A DNA stretch of 64,000 nt from Gnetum montanum. Lineage: Eukaryota; Streptophyta; Gnetopsida; Gnetales; Gnetaceae. Positions 1 to 10,872 of the stretch are shown in pieces (the first letter of the stretch is position 1; the number at the start of each line of letters is the position of its first letter). The position numbers were made by a program, and so were the translations under genes. The stretch spans positions 1,129,833-1,193,832 of the forward strand of contig MNCI01008581.1 of the NCBI GenBank assembly GCA_015680685.1, read 5' to 3'. Under the pieces are notes generated by a model. The model made no database searches and was not told where the DNA came from. It worked only from the letters and a program-made list of their open reading frames with translations.

Positions 1-19
1 ACTATTTCAAGATGGAACT

Positions 20-700
20 TGTTCAATTTTGAAGGTGCTCATGCTTATAATAAAAGATGGATTTAGTAAATAAATCTATCAATTGATTATTGGAATATAC
101 ATGAATAGGTTTAATGTTACCCTCCTTCTTACTTGATGAAATAGTATTTTAGGTCCATATGCTTTGATTTTTTGTGGAAAACATGTTGATTTGAAACTTG
201 GACCATTGAAGAATTGTTACATGATAAATCAATGGTTAAGTTAACTTGAAATCCAAGATATGTCATTAATTGTTTTATCCAAAGAATATGTTGGGTGCAC
301 TAACCCCATGGTGATAAATTCTACTTCACACGTGAAAAACTAATTGATTTTTTTTTTTTTAGTAGATGAGATTCTTTCCATATAAATTGATGTTTTTTTT
401 AAATTTTATTTTCTATTTTCATTGTCTTATCTCCAATCAACATATGAATATTCATGAAATTTCGATCTCCTTTTTTGTATGATAGTCCATAAATAGTAGT
501 ACCTTTCACTTATTTCAAGACATGTATAAAAGTCTTTAGGTGAGATTCTCTTGATTATTGCATGAAACTTTATGAAATATAGTTGAAAAATTCTAAATCA
601 AGTCTAGTGGGACAACGAAATATAAGTACTTCAATTATGCTTTTGTATGCTTTTGTAGATTTTTAGATCTATGAAAAATATGTTATTGTTTGTCTTTAGT
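20..700 (-). pseudogene. Copia RNase H, C-terminal end of pol
   Basis: RNase H removes the RNA strand during reverse transcription. On the minus strand, 180-131 reads FHKKSKHMDLKYYFIK, matching the conserved Copia segment in which K-H-[IM]-[DE] is followed by an aromatic-rich FI[RK] stretch. About 98-54 reads QLIDLFTK, the Copia pol terminal motif normally seen as QLADIFTK. Stops and frame changes separate the blocks. The catalytic Asp block nearer 400-600 is too decayed to place. The end of pol lies near position 20, so the 3' LTR would begin at or beyond the window edge. Confidence 0.8.
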
Positions 701-799
701 TTGACGCTATTGGGAAGAGGAGTTTTTGCTTATTCTTTTTTGATCAAGTTATACTTTTCTAGAATAGATTTAGCATATTTAATTTGATGAGTCTTGATG

Positions 800-1400
800 C
801 CCTCTTTTTCTTATTTAACTTGTATTTCTATAAAGTAATTTACTTTTCCAACATCTTTTATTTCTAATTCTTTCTTTAAATCTGATTTGAATCCTTTCCA
901 TAAGTTTGTCATTGGTGGCTATGAAGACTAGATCATCCATTTATAGAGATATGATGATAAAGTTCTTTTTTTTCATGTTTGTAATAAAGAGTTGTTTCAA
1001 AAATGCATGAAGATTAGTTTTTTTTAGAAGAAAGTTATTAATCTAAGGAAACCATGCTTTAGGTACTCACTTTAACCCATATAATGCTTTATTTAATTTT
1101 CAAACATTGTTTTTCATTCCTTTTATGATGTATCCTTCAAGTTGATAAGCATATACGTCTTTATTTATGTACCCATTTAGGAAGGTATAGTTCAAATATA
1201 AGTGATGTAATTTTAAGTTGTTGTGACCAATAATTAAAAGTATGAGTTTAATAGTTTCAAACCTTGTCATTGATGCAAATAGTTCTTTATAGTCTATATG
1301 TTTATTTTTCCTTAAGCCACTTGCCACCAATCTTTATTTTTATTTAATAACTTCTTATTTTTCATTGAATTTTGTTTTGTATAGTCATTTTTAATCTATG
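800..1400 (-). pseudogene. Copia reverse transcriptase fragment
   Basis: The open stretch 1330-1100 has, in order, RLVASGL, HIDYKELFA, then TFLNGYINKDVYAYQLEG. These correspond to the Copia RT blocks around KARLVAKG, GIDYxETFAP and AFLNGxLxEEVYMxQPxG. The Y-x-D-D active-site block lies at about 943-932. Methionine and both Asp codons remain, but the Tyr position is TAA, so the active site is interrupted by a stop. It continues as DDLVFIATND. The enzyme would copy element RNA into cDNA, but this copy is dead. Confidence 0.88.
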
Positions 1401-1679
1401 ATTTTATTTCTTTTTGGCTTATCTACTAGTTCACATGTGTTGTTTTTGAGGATAGTTTTATACTCTCCATCCATTAAGTTCTTCCATTATTTAATTTTCA
1501 AATCTTGTTCTATACTTGAAGGCTCTTGGCTAAGCACTAATTAGGTGATGTTATCTATACCTTTTGAAAGTTTGATTCTTCTTTCAAATTTTATCAAGAA
1601 TTTAATTTTGAGGATGATTTTCCTATACCTAAGAATTTTTATTGGCTTGAGGTTGATTTTTCTCTTTTTCATGATGAAA

Positions 1680-2550
1680 GTTTGTTGTTCTAAATTCATC
1701 TTCTAGGAAAACTACATCTCTTGAGGGCTACCATTTGTGTGCAATGGGATCATAACATTTTTATTCTTTAGTTTAAGTATCATAACCAAGAAAAATGCAT
1801 TTTTTTTCTTTCATCAAATTTATTTATGAATTGCTTTGGAATTTTCACATAACAATGGTAGCTAAATTTTCTCATGTGAGAAATGTTGGGAAGCTTGTCA
1901 TATAAGACCTCATATGATGTTTTATCTTCGTTGTTGTTGTTGATAAATATATTTAATATATGGGAGGTTGTGAATATTGCCATACTTTAGTATCCATTTG
2001 ATAATTTTTTATGTTTAAGAAGGCACCTCATTATGTTTTGAAGTGTTATATTCTTTATTTCTACTACATCATTGGAACAAGGGCTTTATCCACATGTGGT
2101 TTGATGAAAACATGGCATATTTATGCAAAATTCTTCAAATATCTTATTAAGAAATTCTTCTCCTTTATCTGTTCTTGTTGATTTGATCATCATGTTATTG
2201 GAGTAAGATTAAAAAAAATTTAAATTTGATAAATTCCTCATCTTTAATTATTAGGTTGCATGTCCATGTGAATTTAAAGTAGTCATCTATCATGATAAAA
2301 CAATAGTTTTCTCCCCCTATGGAAGTGACTAGCATAGGTCTAACAAGATCTATATAGAGTAATTAAAGAGGTTCCTTCATTTGATACATAGGATGAGTAT
2401 GAGGTAAGATGGTTTTCTTACCTTGAACACATATTTGACATTTTTATTTTTGGATCTCCTTGATTTTAATACCTACAGCTCTATTCAACTTTGTCATTTT
2501 TTTAATTGTAAGATAAGATGTATGCCTAAGTCTTTTATGCCAAGGTTTTG
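1680..2550 (-). pseudogene. Copia pre-integrase HHCC domain and integrase core
   Basis: Minus 2545-2521 reads PWHKRLRH, the His pair of the GAG-pre-integrase zinc domain, followed at about 2450-2430 by CQICVQGK, its Cys pair. About 2320-2281 reads GGENYCFIMIDD, the first catalytic-Asp block of Copia integrase. The open piece 1983-1780 (67 codons) matches the region after the catalytic core, with FSYHCYVKIP and KFDERKKMHFSWL where functional copies have a FGC block and a KFD...F.GY block. Stops and frameshifts separate the parts. Integrase would join cDNA into the host chromosome. Confidence 0.87.
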
Positions 2551-3079
2551 CTTCTTAAACCTTTTCTGAGATGATTTGTTTTGGAATCTTCATGAGTTCT
2601 AGGTATTTGAGTAACATTTTTGATATATTCTTATTGATTATTGGTGATACCAATGAATTTTTCTTTGAAATAAAAATGATCATAGTTTCAACAAGAATTT
2701 TTCTATCATTTATCCAATTGATAGGAGGAAATTAGATAAGTCTGGAACAAAAAAGATTTCTATGATAGAGATGATTTTATTATTTGGAAGTTTTACAATA
2801 CAATCTTTAATTCCTTCTATGTTAAGATAATTATCATCTTCTATTTTGATAGTTTCAAATTTATGTGGTTTGTAGTTGACTAAGTAGCATTCATTTTAGC
2901 ATTCATTTTTCATAATTCAAGATTTTTTTAAATAATATTCATTGAATTAAGGTTTGTATGTTTACCTTGTTTTTCATTGTCTTTAGGTGATGTGTTTTCT
3001 TCTTTGATTATGCTCTTTTTTCTTCTGATATTAGTATTGTTGGAAAGCTATAAAGCTCATTCTTGTCCAAAAGTCTTTA

Positions 3080-3400
3080 ATGGTGTGTCCTCTTCTTTTG
3101 CAAAATGAGATTTATGGGCTACTATAGCCTCTTTAATTGTAGCTCTACTTTTCTCTTACTTATCCTCTTCTTTTTGATGATTAAAAATTTTCCATCTTAT
3201 TTAGATTCTCTAAATTATTGTAATCATTGTGGAAGTTTGAGCTTCTAAATTTATTTTGGTTTTTTTTTCTCTATTCTAGAATCTACCTTTTCTTTCTCTT
3301 AGTTTGGTACATAAGCTTATTTGTATGTATTATAGATTCTTATACCCTTCATGGTTTGAAGAGTTCTAATCTAGGCTAGCAATTCATCAATGCTCAATAG
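3080..3400 (-). pseudogene. Copia gag C-terminal linker and zinc knuckle
   Basis: About 3115-3080 reads FCKRRGHTIKDFW, a CX4HX4C zinc knuckle whose last Cys has become Phe. Upstream, 3400-3370 reads LSIDELLA, matching the [ML]-[TS]-I-D-E-L block typical of Copia gag just before its basic linker. Gag packages element RNA into virus-like particles. The reading breaks at 3401, where element S begins, and its N-terminal continuation is found at 9503-9908. Confidence 0.75.
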
Positions 3401-4627
3401 TGACGATCTTTAAACTTAGAGGGGGGCAGGGAGGAGGGATTAATAAGTTCCAAAAAAAAAATACCAACCATAAAAATCACACTAAATTTTTACATGGTTT
3501 CCCAACTTGGGTACATCCACACTCGGAGGGTAGTTCACTTGCACACCTCCAGACTTTGTTTCTCTAAAATGTGGTTTAAAGGGCACCACACCTGGTACAA
3601 GTTCTAAGCTCCACTCTGGAGTGTTTCATTGTTGTGAAACCACTCAACCCTGCAAGGTATCAACAAGCTTAGAAAGTGGTTTAAAGGATTGAATAACCTT
3701 TACAAATTAAGCTCCGCTATAGAGTATTTTGACGTTGTACAAACATTCAATCCCATAGGATCCCAACAAGCTCAATCACAATGCCTTCCCACAAGAAGCA
3801 CATCAACCCCACATTTCAATAAGAGAGAAACAAAATTACAAGGAAAGAATGTAACTCAATTATAGGTCCTTGTACTTTGAATCACAATTCACAATTCAAC
3901 AACCAAACAAGAAAATGATTTAACAAATGAAGTACAAAAGTACAATATACAATGATTGCTTTGATAGAATAGTTCATTCACAATGCTTGCATATAACCCA
4001 AGAAAATGAAGTCTTCTTATAGCCTTGAAGTTTTTGAAAATACCTTGGAATTCATGCAATGGCTATCTAACTAGTGTAGAAAACTCCTTTGAGATTGGGA
4101 TGTCTCTCTAAAATTGACTTCAAATCTAGGGAGATGTCTCTTCTGCATGTGAGAAGTCTTCTTTCTAAAGGAGACATCTCCTATTTTTGGAAGACGTCTA
4201 CTCTTCATGGGAGATTTCTTCAGGAAGACATCTCTAGGGAGACATCTCTTCTAGAGGGCCCAAAAAAATGCTTGTATGAATGCTAGGAGTCTTTGGATGC
4301 ATCCAAATAAGTCCCCATAGATCCTATAACCTCCTAAACTCATCAAAATGAGCCAAAAATACTCCGAAACATGCCAAAACATCCAAGAATCATCCTTAAC
4401 AAAATCAACACAAACATACATATTTATATTTAGTCTTCATTCTTGCCCTTGCTCCCAATTTGCTTATGAAGTCCTTGTCCATGATATCCATGCTATGAAG
4501 TCCTTATCCATGATATCCATGCTTCCTTGAATCCTTGTATAGGTTCTTATCTTGTAAACATAATAATCATACAAACATCCTTTGTTCTCTATTTTCCTTA
4601 AGGTTTTGAAATACCAAAAGGTCAACA
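3401..4627 (-). repeat. Element S 3' LTR
   Basis: This 1227 bp repeat matches 8315-9502 along its whole length, for example the stretches near 3500/8410 (cccaacttgggtacatcc) and 4441/9321. It starts TGACGATC and ends GTCAACA on the plus strand, so the minus-strand LTR begins TGTTGAC and ends GTCA. A block at 4097-4248 holds eight variants of the palindrome GAGACGTCTC. Short reading frames at 4089-4286 and 4348-4530 lie wholly within the LTR and recur at 9236-9418. They are repeat sequence, not genes. Confidence 0.92.
4097..4248. repeat. Palindrome array GAGACGTCTC-type in S 3' LTR
   Basis: Eight variants of a 10 bp palindrome occur in 152 bp, at about 4097, 4131, 4151, 4171, 4190, 4211, 4225 and 4239. 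Most read GAGACATCTC or GAGATGTCTC. The copy at 4190 keeps ACGT in the centre. The CA and TG forms are what C-to-T change at a methylated CpG would give from GAGACGTCTC. The same array lies at 8967-9132 in the other LTR. Confidence 0.85.
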
Positions 4628-4641
4628 ATCTCTCCCTTTTT
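4628..4641 (-). other. Polypurine tract of element S
   Basis: The plus strand reads tctctcccttttt at 4629-4641, so the minus strand is AAAAAGGGAGAGA and abuts the 3' LTR. This is the expected place for plus-strand DNA priming. Near copies at 4704-4718 (tctccccctttttgg) and 4897-4912 (ctctcccccttttt then gg) repeat the motif, as in Sireviruses, where several such copies precede the 3' LTR. Confidence 0.82.
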
Positions 4642-6408
4642 GGTAATGTTCAAAACTTAAGAAAATGAGTGAGTATAATCATAAAATATAACTACTAATC
4701 ACTTCTCCCCCTTTTTGGACATGAACAAAAAGGATTAAAAAATGAAATAATCAAGATAGATAAATTCTAATTATAGTCAAGGTGATCACTAAGATAATAG
4801 CTCTAAGGTTCAATGTATATCATAGAGAGCACATGAAATCTAAAAATGAGACTATAAAGAGAAAAACCTACCTTTATACTAGAAATGCCATAAAAACTCT
4901 CCCCCTTTTTGGACAACATCCCAAAGAAGGGGATCATGAAAAGGATCTATCCAAACAACTGCAAAATTATTTCATGAGATAAACATCGTGTGACAATCCC
5001 ATAGAGATATAGTTAGCTTAAGGAATATAGAAATTTCATATGGCTAATGATGTCACACCAATTTCCATCAAGAGGTATCCCTATCTATTCAAAATGTTAA
5101 AATTAATGAATCACAACAAATCTAAATACAACAAAGCCAAGTCAAGAGTATTTAATACCAAATGTTGAAGTCCAAAGTTTGACCCTTGAAGAGCAAGAAA
5201 CCTATCTCTAGACCAATAAGCCATTAGTAGCAAATAACTAATATCTCATGATTCAATAATCACCTCCTTTTGAAATATCAACAAAAAGATAAAGAATAGC
5301 ATTTTCATGGAAGGTGAGTAAAAACATACATATTCAACTTTTAAGACAAAGTAACACATCTTATCATGAAAAATATATCAAAAGATCAAACACAACCAAT
5401 CATATTTTCACCCAGAAAAAATCATAAACTAATATATGATAATCATGTTGAGAGAATATACATACATACATACATATATGTATGTATGTCTGTATGTATG
5501 TATACACTACATTTCTTAAAAGAGATCATGAGAACTTTTTCTAATTCCAATCTACCATTGTAAGTACTTCTTAACTCATACTTGCAATAGGGATCGTAGG
5601 TACTTAAAATGATACCAAATGAATATGGTTTTCTTTGTTGTTTTCTAATATAGGTGCTAGAGATTGGAAGCTTGCAATTATGATATTGTATCTTTGAGAG
5701 AATTACTCAAGACTCTCCCTACATTGATGCTCCCCTTGCATATATGATCCATCTTTTAAAACATCTATTGTAAATCTTTCTTGTTTCTTTGATCATAATG
5801 CATCTATTGTAGAGATATTGGTATACTCCTCTTGAGCCTTTTAGGATCTCCATGTTGCACAGAAAATATAAGATTAAGTCTTGCATTATCTATGGAAAAA
5901 AAAGTCTAAAACACTTCCAAACATAGCAAAACACATTGAAACCATCACAAGAAAATAGACATAAATATCACACATACATAGAGAATTACACAAGAGATTG
6001 GGAGATGTCTCTATAAATTTGGAGTGCCAAATCAAGATCAAGTTTGAAAACAAGGTTTCCTAATAATAGCATTTTAAGAAAAAGATAAAAAATAATTCAT
6101 GTGTGCAAGAAACTTCTTTAGAAGTGTTGTTTTTCTCATAAGATACATGAATTACATTAAAGGTACCAATTTTAAATGCTTACATCAAAAGAAATTGGCT
6201 GACAAAAGGCTTTTGGCCCATGAACTACATCAAAGGGTTTTAAACACCTTGAAACTAATACATTCTAGTTTAAGAACCCAAAAGATGAATTTTCAATAAA
6301 AAATTTTAAAAGTAGCACAAGCTCCTATTTAACTATAAAGAAAGATAATCTAGTTTAACAACTACACTTACTATTACTTGCCTTTCTTGTTGAAGAGAAT
6401 GAAGGTGC
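4642..6408 (-). other. Non-coding 3' interior of element S
   Basis: No protein-family similarity is visible on either strand. The stretch holds two extra polypurine copies (4704-4718, 4897-4912), a hairpin-forming microsatellite (about 5461-5504) and one isolated GAGATGTCTC palindrome at about 6003. In an autonomous relative, pol would lie between gag and this region. Here gag runs directly into it. Confidence 0.7.
5461..5504. repeat. Inverted CATA/TATG microsatellite
   Basis: Repeats of CATA are followed directly by repeats of TATG, giving a nearly perfect self-complementary tract of about 44 bases that could fold into one hairpin. Confidence 0.8.
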
Positions 6409-8259
6409 CTAGGAAGCTTGAGAATGAGATCCCTCTTTTGAGGTTTCTCTTTTCACATAAACTTCATTGATTTCCAAGGCTTCACTTCCTTTCATTAAAT
6501 TTTTGGAGATACTCTTCTCATTCTCATGTTCCTTCCTCTTGATTCTACAAACTTTCTTGACTTCCCTATGATTTGTCTGCCTATTCTTTTTACCGTGCAA
6601 AAATTCCTTTTTGGGCATATTTGGATAAGACCAAAGAGTATTATGATATGACCAAGTGGTCATGTGATGATATTTTAAATTTCACTCCCATTGCTTATGT
6701 TCAAATTTATGACAATAATAACATCTTACCTTCCTATAGTAGTTAAATTAATCATACCTTAGAGTTGCTCATGTTTGAGATGTAGTGCCTATTGATTCTT
6801 CACTCTTTGGAATAGCCTTAGGTTGAGATTGAGTTGGTGTAGATGATTTTTCTAGTGTACAACATCCTAGTTCACTCTTATCATGTGGACTTATTCCTTG
6901 TCCTAAGACCACCCAAAGGGACTCTTTCCTTTTAACCAACCTTTTTTTTACAAGTTTTACATCTACAAGCTCTTCCTTCATCTACTCACAAGACTTGGTT
7001 AGCTCTTTATTCTTAGCCCTGAGGTCTAAAATTTCTTTAGTGAGGTCTAAAATCTTTGAATTTAAGGAAGAAATATCTTGATCCTTAATTTTTACCTATT
7101 TTCTCAACTTAGTGAAAATATTTTGCAATGATAAAAATTCATTGTAGAAAAGTTGATACCTTTCTTTTTCAATTTTAAATTCATTGTTTGAGATGCTAGC
7201 ATCATCATCTATAAGGCCCATATAGAGGAGGTGTGAATTTTATACATCATCATTCACCTTTTCTTCATTTTTCCTTCCATCATCCCAACTTGTATAGAAG
7301 TTGTTCTCCTCATCATTTTTGTCCCTTTGCTATAACTTGCCATTACTATGACATTTGGAGGTTACATGACCTCTTCCTCCACATACCCAACATTCTATTG
7401 AAGAGGAATCAAAGTTAGAATTTGAAAAAGTTCTATTTCTTCTCTTACCTCTTTCCTTACCTTTGAACTGATTGGATTCTTGTTGATTGAAATTGTTACT
7501 TCTTCTTGCCATAAGTCTTTGTAGCCTTCTTAATAGAAGAGCTATCTCCTCTTTGCTGCCTGTATCTTGTTTAGAAATTTTCATTTCTTTGGAGGATGAT
7601 TTTAGGACTATTGGTTTTTATTGAATATCCCCTTCACTTATGAAGTTCATTTCATAAGAAATAAGAGCACTTTGAAGCTCTTCAAATTTCAAAATAGAAA
7701 AATCTATAATCTCCTCCATGGTTGTAACCTTTGGTCTAAATTCTAGTTGGAGAGTTCCAATCATTTTAAATATGACATTACTTTTGAGTAAATCTTTACT
7801 AGTACCTCTAATAGCCACAACAAGATCATTTTCTCTTGATAAATAATCTTTTATTTTTTCACCTTCTCTTATTTTGAGCTTATTGTACTCACTTTGCAAA
7901 ACTAAGAGTTTAGATTGTTTAACTATTGAAGTTTCCTCATAAGTAGCCTTTAAGGTTACCCAAATTTCTTTGGTTTTTTTACAACCAGATACTCTATTAA
8001 ATTCAAATTTTTTCAAAGCATAATATAAACAATTTTTTTCTTCTGAATCAAACATGAAATTATTTTTTTCTTCTTGCATACATTTGCTTTTGGGCTTAAT
8101 TGTCTTTATTGCATTATTAATGGGCGATGTGTAGTCTTAAAGGATGAACTACTACACTTCAAACTTCATGGGCTTGAAGAAGCCTTGCATTCTAGCCTTC
8201 CAATAGGCACAATCAAACCCATCAAACATTGGTGGCTTTATGTAAGATGTTCCTTCCAT
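6409..8259 (-). pseudogene. Element S gag, 617 codons in one frame with scattered stops
   Basis: The predicted start at 8259 (MEGTSYIKPPMFDG, then CAYWKARM) is the classic opening of Copia gag. Residues 60-215 match the UBN2/gag core (KTKEIW, then YNKLKIREGEKIKDYLSR). A first zinc knuckle CWVCGGRGHVTSKC ends at about 7340. A Lys/Glu/Leu-rich coiled-coil-like stretch spans about 7200-6950. A second knuckle, CYYCHKFEHKQWE with the last Cys replaced by a stop, lies near 6720. All open pieces (8079-7618, 7584-7330, 6981-6769, 6663-6409) are in the same phase. There are about 11 in-frame stops and no frameshift that I can see. The length fits Sirevirus gag. Gag would coat element RNA in cytoplasmic particles. 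No pol follows. Confidence 0.88.
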
Positions 8260-8296
8260 TGTTCACGCTTGAAAGTTGATGTAGAGTGCAAAAGTA

Positions 8297-8312
8297 CCAT
8301 GCTTTAATACCA
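8297..8312 (-). other. Primer binding site, initiator-Met tRNA type (element S)
   Basis: The minus strand reads TGGTATTAAAGCATGG, two bases inside the 5' LTR. This matches the common plant Copia PBS TGGTATCAGAGC, complementary to the 3' end of initiator tRNA-Met, with two changes in the first 12 bases. Confidence 0.87.
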
Positions 8313-8314
8313 CT

Positions 8315-9502
8315 TAAGGATCATTGAACTTAGAAGGATGGAGGGATGAATAAGTTCCCCAAAAAAAATAACAACCACAAAAATCACATTCAATTTTTAC
8401 GTGGTTCCCAACTTGGGTACATCCACAGTTAGAGGGTAGGTTACTTGCACACATCCAAACTTTGTTTCTTTGAAATGTGGTTTGAAGGGCACCACACCTT
8501 GTACAAGTTCTCTACTCTACTTTAGAGTGTTTTATCACTACAAAACCACTCACCCCCATAGAGTGCCAACAAGCTTAGAAAGTGATTTAAGGGATCCCAC
8601 AACCTTTACAAATTGATCTCTACTTTAGAGTATTTTAACATTGCACAAACACTCAATCCCATAGGATCCTGACAAGCTCAATCACAATGCCTTCCCACAA
8701 GAAGCACATCAATCCCACATGGTAATAAGAGAGAAACAAAATTACAAGGAAAGAATGTAACTCAATTATAGGTTCTTGTACTTTAAAGGATATTTCACAA
8801 TTCAATAGCCAAACAAGCAAATGATTTGACAAATGAAGTACACAAGTAAAATATACAATGATTTCTTTGATAGAGATAGTTCATTTACAATGCTTGCACA
8901 AAACCCAAAAAAATGAAGTCTTCTTATAGCCTTGAAATTTGTGTAATGCCTATCTAACAACTAGTGTAGACATCTCTTTGAAATTGACTTCAAATCCGGC
9001 GAGACATCTCTTCTAAAAGTGAGACATCTTCTTTCCAAACTAGATGTCTCCTATTTTTGGAATACATTTACTCTTCAAGGGAGATGTCTCTAGGAAGATG
9101 TCTCTAAGGAGACATCTCTGGGGAGACGTCTCTTATGCAAGGTCCAAAAATAAAACTACTTGTTTTGATGCTAGGAGTCTCTAGATGCCTCCAAACAAGT
9201 TCCCATATACCCTATAACCTCCTAGACTAACAAAAATGAGCCAAAAACACTCCAAAACATGCCAAAACATCCAAGAATCATCCTTAACAAAATCAACACA
9301 AATAAGCACATTTAGCTTTAGTCTTCATTCTTGCCCTTGCTTCCAATTTTCTTATGAAGTCCTTGTCCATGATACCCATGCTATGAAGTCTTTGTCCATG
9401 ATATCCATGCGTCCTTGAGTCCTTTTCCATAAATACAACAATCACAGAAACATCCTTTGTTTTACATTTTCCTTAAGGTTTTGACACACCAAAAGATCAA
9501 CA
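8315..9502 (-). repeat. Element S 5' LTR
   Basis: This 1188 bp repeat is the partner of 3401-4627. Its left end follows the PBS directly, and its right end (gatcaaca) is followed by older Copia gag. A palindrome array at 8967-9132 includes one perfect GAGACGTCTC (9123-9132) and several CA or TG forms (9001, 9021, 9041, 9081, 9095, 9109). Many substitutions separate the two LTRs, so the insertion is old. Confidence 0.92.
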
Positions 9503-9908
9503 AACATGTTGAGATCTTATTATAATATAATATGTTCTATTATGTGTTCATATTTAGGATTTGATAATAAAGCTTGAATAAACTTTTATACCTTATTCCT
9601 TGAGGAGTATCCACAATCATATTCATCAATTTTTCTAATATTGATTTACATTCTTGGAAATTTTTTTTAATGTCTTCATTGGATAGGATATGAAGAAAAT
9701 CAAATTCTTATTTGTATTCTTGTATTTATCTATTTTTGATGTTGCCTATGTTTTCTAACTAAAGTAAGTTCCATATTTATTTAGTGATTTGATGTAACAT
9801 AAGTCTTAAAGATATGACATTACAAAAAAAAAAGAAGCATTGAAATGGTGAAGTCATTCTTCTTTTCATTATTTTAATAATATTTGATTTAATTTCTTGT
9901 TAGCTTCT
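9503..9908 (-). pseudogene. Older Copia gag, continuation beyond element S
   Basis: Minus 9590-9510 reads FIQALLSNPKYEHIIEHII then DLNM. This matches the Copia gag segment with LPxKY[DE]H, which in intact elements comes shortly before the SIDEL block seen at 3400-3370. Joining the two restores the order, so S inserted here. Upstream sequence (about 9800-9620) is gag-like but frameshifted. Element A cuts the gag again at 9909. The N-terminal part may continue beyond 19562, but I could not recognise it there. Confidence 0.72.
9904..9908. repeat. Target site duplication, element A left
   Basis: CTTCT just before the LTR start is repeated at 19558-19562 just after the other LTR. An exact 5 bp duplication is diagnostic of LTR-element integration and fixes both ends of A. 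Confidence 0.92.
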
Positions 9909-9910
9909 TG

Positions 9911-10095
9911 ATGAGAGTGGTTACTCTAGCAGTTATTCTAATTATTAGAGCAGTTACTCTAGTGGTTACTCTAGTAGTTACTCTAATTATTAAAGTGGTT
10001 ACTCTAGTAGTTATTCTAATTATTAGAGTGGTTACTCTAGTAGTTACTTTAGCAATTATTCTAATTATTAGAGTGGTTACTCTAATTATTTAGAG
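9911..10095. repeat. U3 array of CTCTAATTATTAGAG-type palindromes
   Basis: About five copies of the palindrome [CT]TCTAATTATTA[GA]AG alternate with agtggttactctagtagttac-like units through the U3. The array recurs at 18628-18780 and, in altered form with CTCTAAAATTAGAG units, in both LTRs of B. Its translation gives Val/Thr/Ile-rich open frames (9908-10093 plus, 18550-18813 minus, 18620-18859 plus), which are by-products of the repeat. Confidence 0.85.
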
Positions 10096-10105
10096 TAGTT
10101 TCTCC

Positions 10106-10120
10106 CAAGCCTATAAATAC
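10106..10120 (+). promoter_or_regulatory. LTR core promoter (TATA box), element A
   Basis: CAAGCCTATAAATAC lies directly downstream of the palindrome array, as expected for the RNA polymerase II promoter of an LTR. The same 15-mer occurs at 32092-32106, 50094-50108 and 63316-63330. The 3' LTR of A has a one-base variant at about 18784-18797. Confidence 0.8.
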
Positions 10121-10872
10121 AATTCCCAAGTGCACAATTGGGAGAAAGTCTTTTAGTAGTCAAGTAGCGAAACTCTTGTAGTCTATTTGAAAGTTAGAGT
10201 ATTTTACAAGTTCCCACAGCAGGAGGTCTAAGTGTGGACGGATCTTTGTTCGAGCATTGTGTACCTAAGCACACCTTGTGTATGGTAATAAAGATGAGCT
10301 CTTTGATTCATCCTTGTAGCACTTGAGATTTGTTTTCTTACGCATTTCTTTTATTTTATTTTCTTATGCATTTATTCTATTTTATGTGCTTTACATTTTT
10401 GTTATTAGCACAATAAATCATTTTGATCAATTATGCAAATTGTTAACTTACACAAGCACGACCACTTCGAGCATGCATGTAACGCTTGGTAACCCAGTAA
10501 CGATTAGCATTTGGTAATCCCAGTAATGTTGCATTGGTTCAGGATGTGTACGGAAAGTGGGAATGGATGCTGGTGTTAGGATTAGTTAGAACTTAGTTAA
10601 TGAGTAGTTAAGTTAAATTAGTCACTTAGTTACCTCTCTCCTTCCCTACTAGCGTAGGACATAAAAACATAAAAGCTATAAAAATCATATGCCTCAAGCT
10701 TACTTAACCATACAATCATGACATACAAGTAAGCTTGGGAAGACAATGATCAACCAACCTATCCTTGTTCCACAAGGGTGCATAAGCACGTAGTCCTTGG
10801 AATTCGACCGGATCATGTGTGAAATGCTCGTATTTTTATGGTTGAGCATAGGGGTACCTCACTGCTCATCAT

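Larger units (their letters stand above)
1..3400 (-). mobile_element. Copia (Ty1-like) retrotransposon remnant, 3' part
   Basis: The minus strand carries Copia-order domains. Read from right to left they are a gag zinc knuckle (about 3090), pre-integrase HHCC domain and integrase (about 2540-1680), RT (about 1400-800) and RNase H (about 700-20). All are broken by stops and frameshifts. Integrase before RT is the Copia order and excludes gypsy. The element runs off the left edge, so its 3' LTR is not seen. At 3401 the gag is cut by element S and resumes at 9503, so the two pieces are one older element. The stops and indels make it one of the older layers of the window. Confidence 0.9.
3401..9502 (-). 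mobile_element. Element S: Sirevirus-like Copia element with gag but no pol
   Basis: Two related 1.2 kb repeats bound the element (3401-4627 and 8315-9502), both in minus orientation. Next to the right LTR is an initiator-Met-type PBS. Next to the left LTR is a polypurine tract, followed by two more copies of the same purine motif. Between them lie a 617-codon gag frame (8259-6409) and 1.77 kb without coding. Repeated polypurine motifs, initiator-Met priming, a long gag with two zinc knuckles and a coiled coil, and palindromes in the LTR are features I associate with Sireviruses. No protease, integrase, RT or RNase H is present. It sits inside the gag of the older Copia element. The flanks AATAG and AACAT match at only 3 of 5 bases, a decayed or absent target duplication. 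Confidence 0.88.
9909..10871 (+). repeat. Element A 5' LTR
   Basis: This 963 bp LTR begins TGATGAG and ends CTCATCA, a perfect 7 bp terminal inverted repeat. It matches 18621-19557, and the LTRs of B at 31852-32818 and 49849-50849. U3 holds a palindrome-rich array, then a TATA box at 10112. R/U5 carries the conserved block gcaggaggtctaagtgtgg (about 10219) and an AATAAA (about 10287). Confidence 0.93.

Noticed and set aside
4089-4530. Small plus-strand ORFs at 4089-4286 and 4348-4530 (with a copy at 9236-9418)
   Set aside because: They lie in the LTR of S on the strand opposite to the element. The copy in the other LTR reflects LTR duplication, not a gene family.
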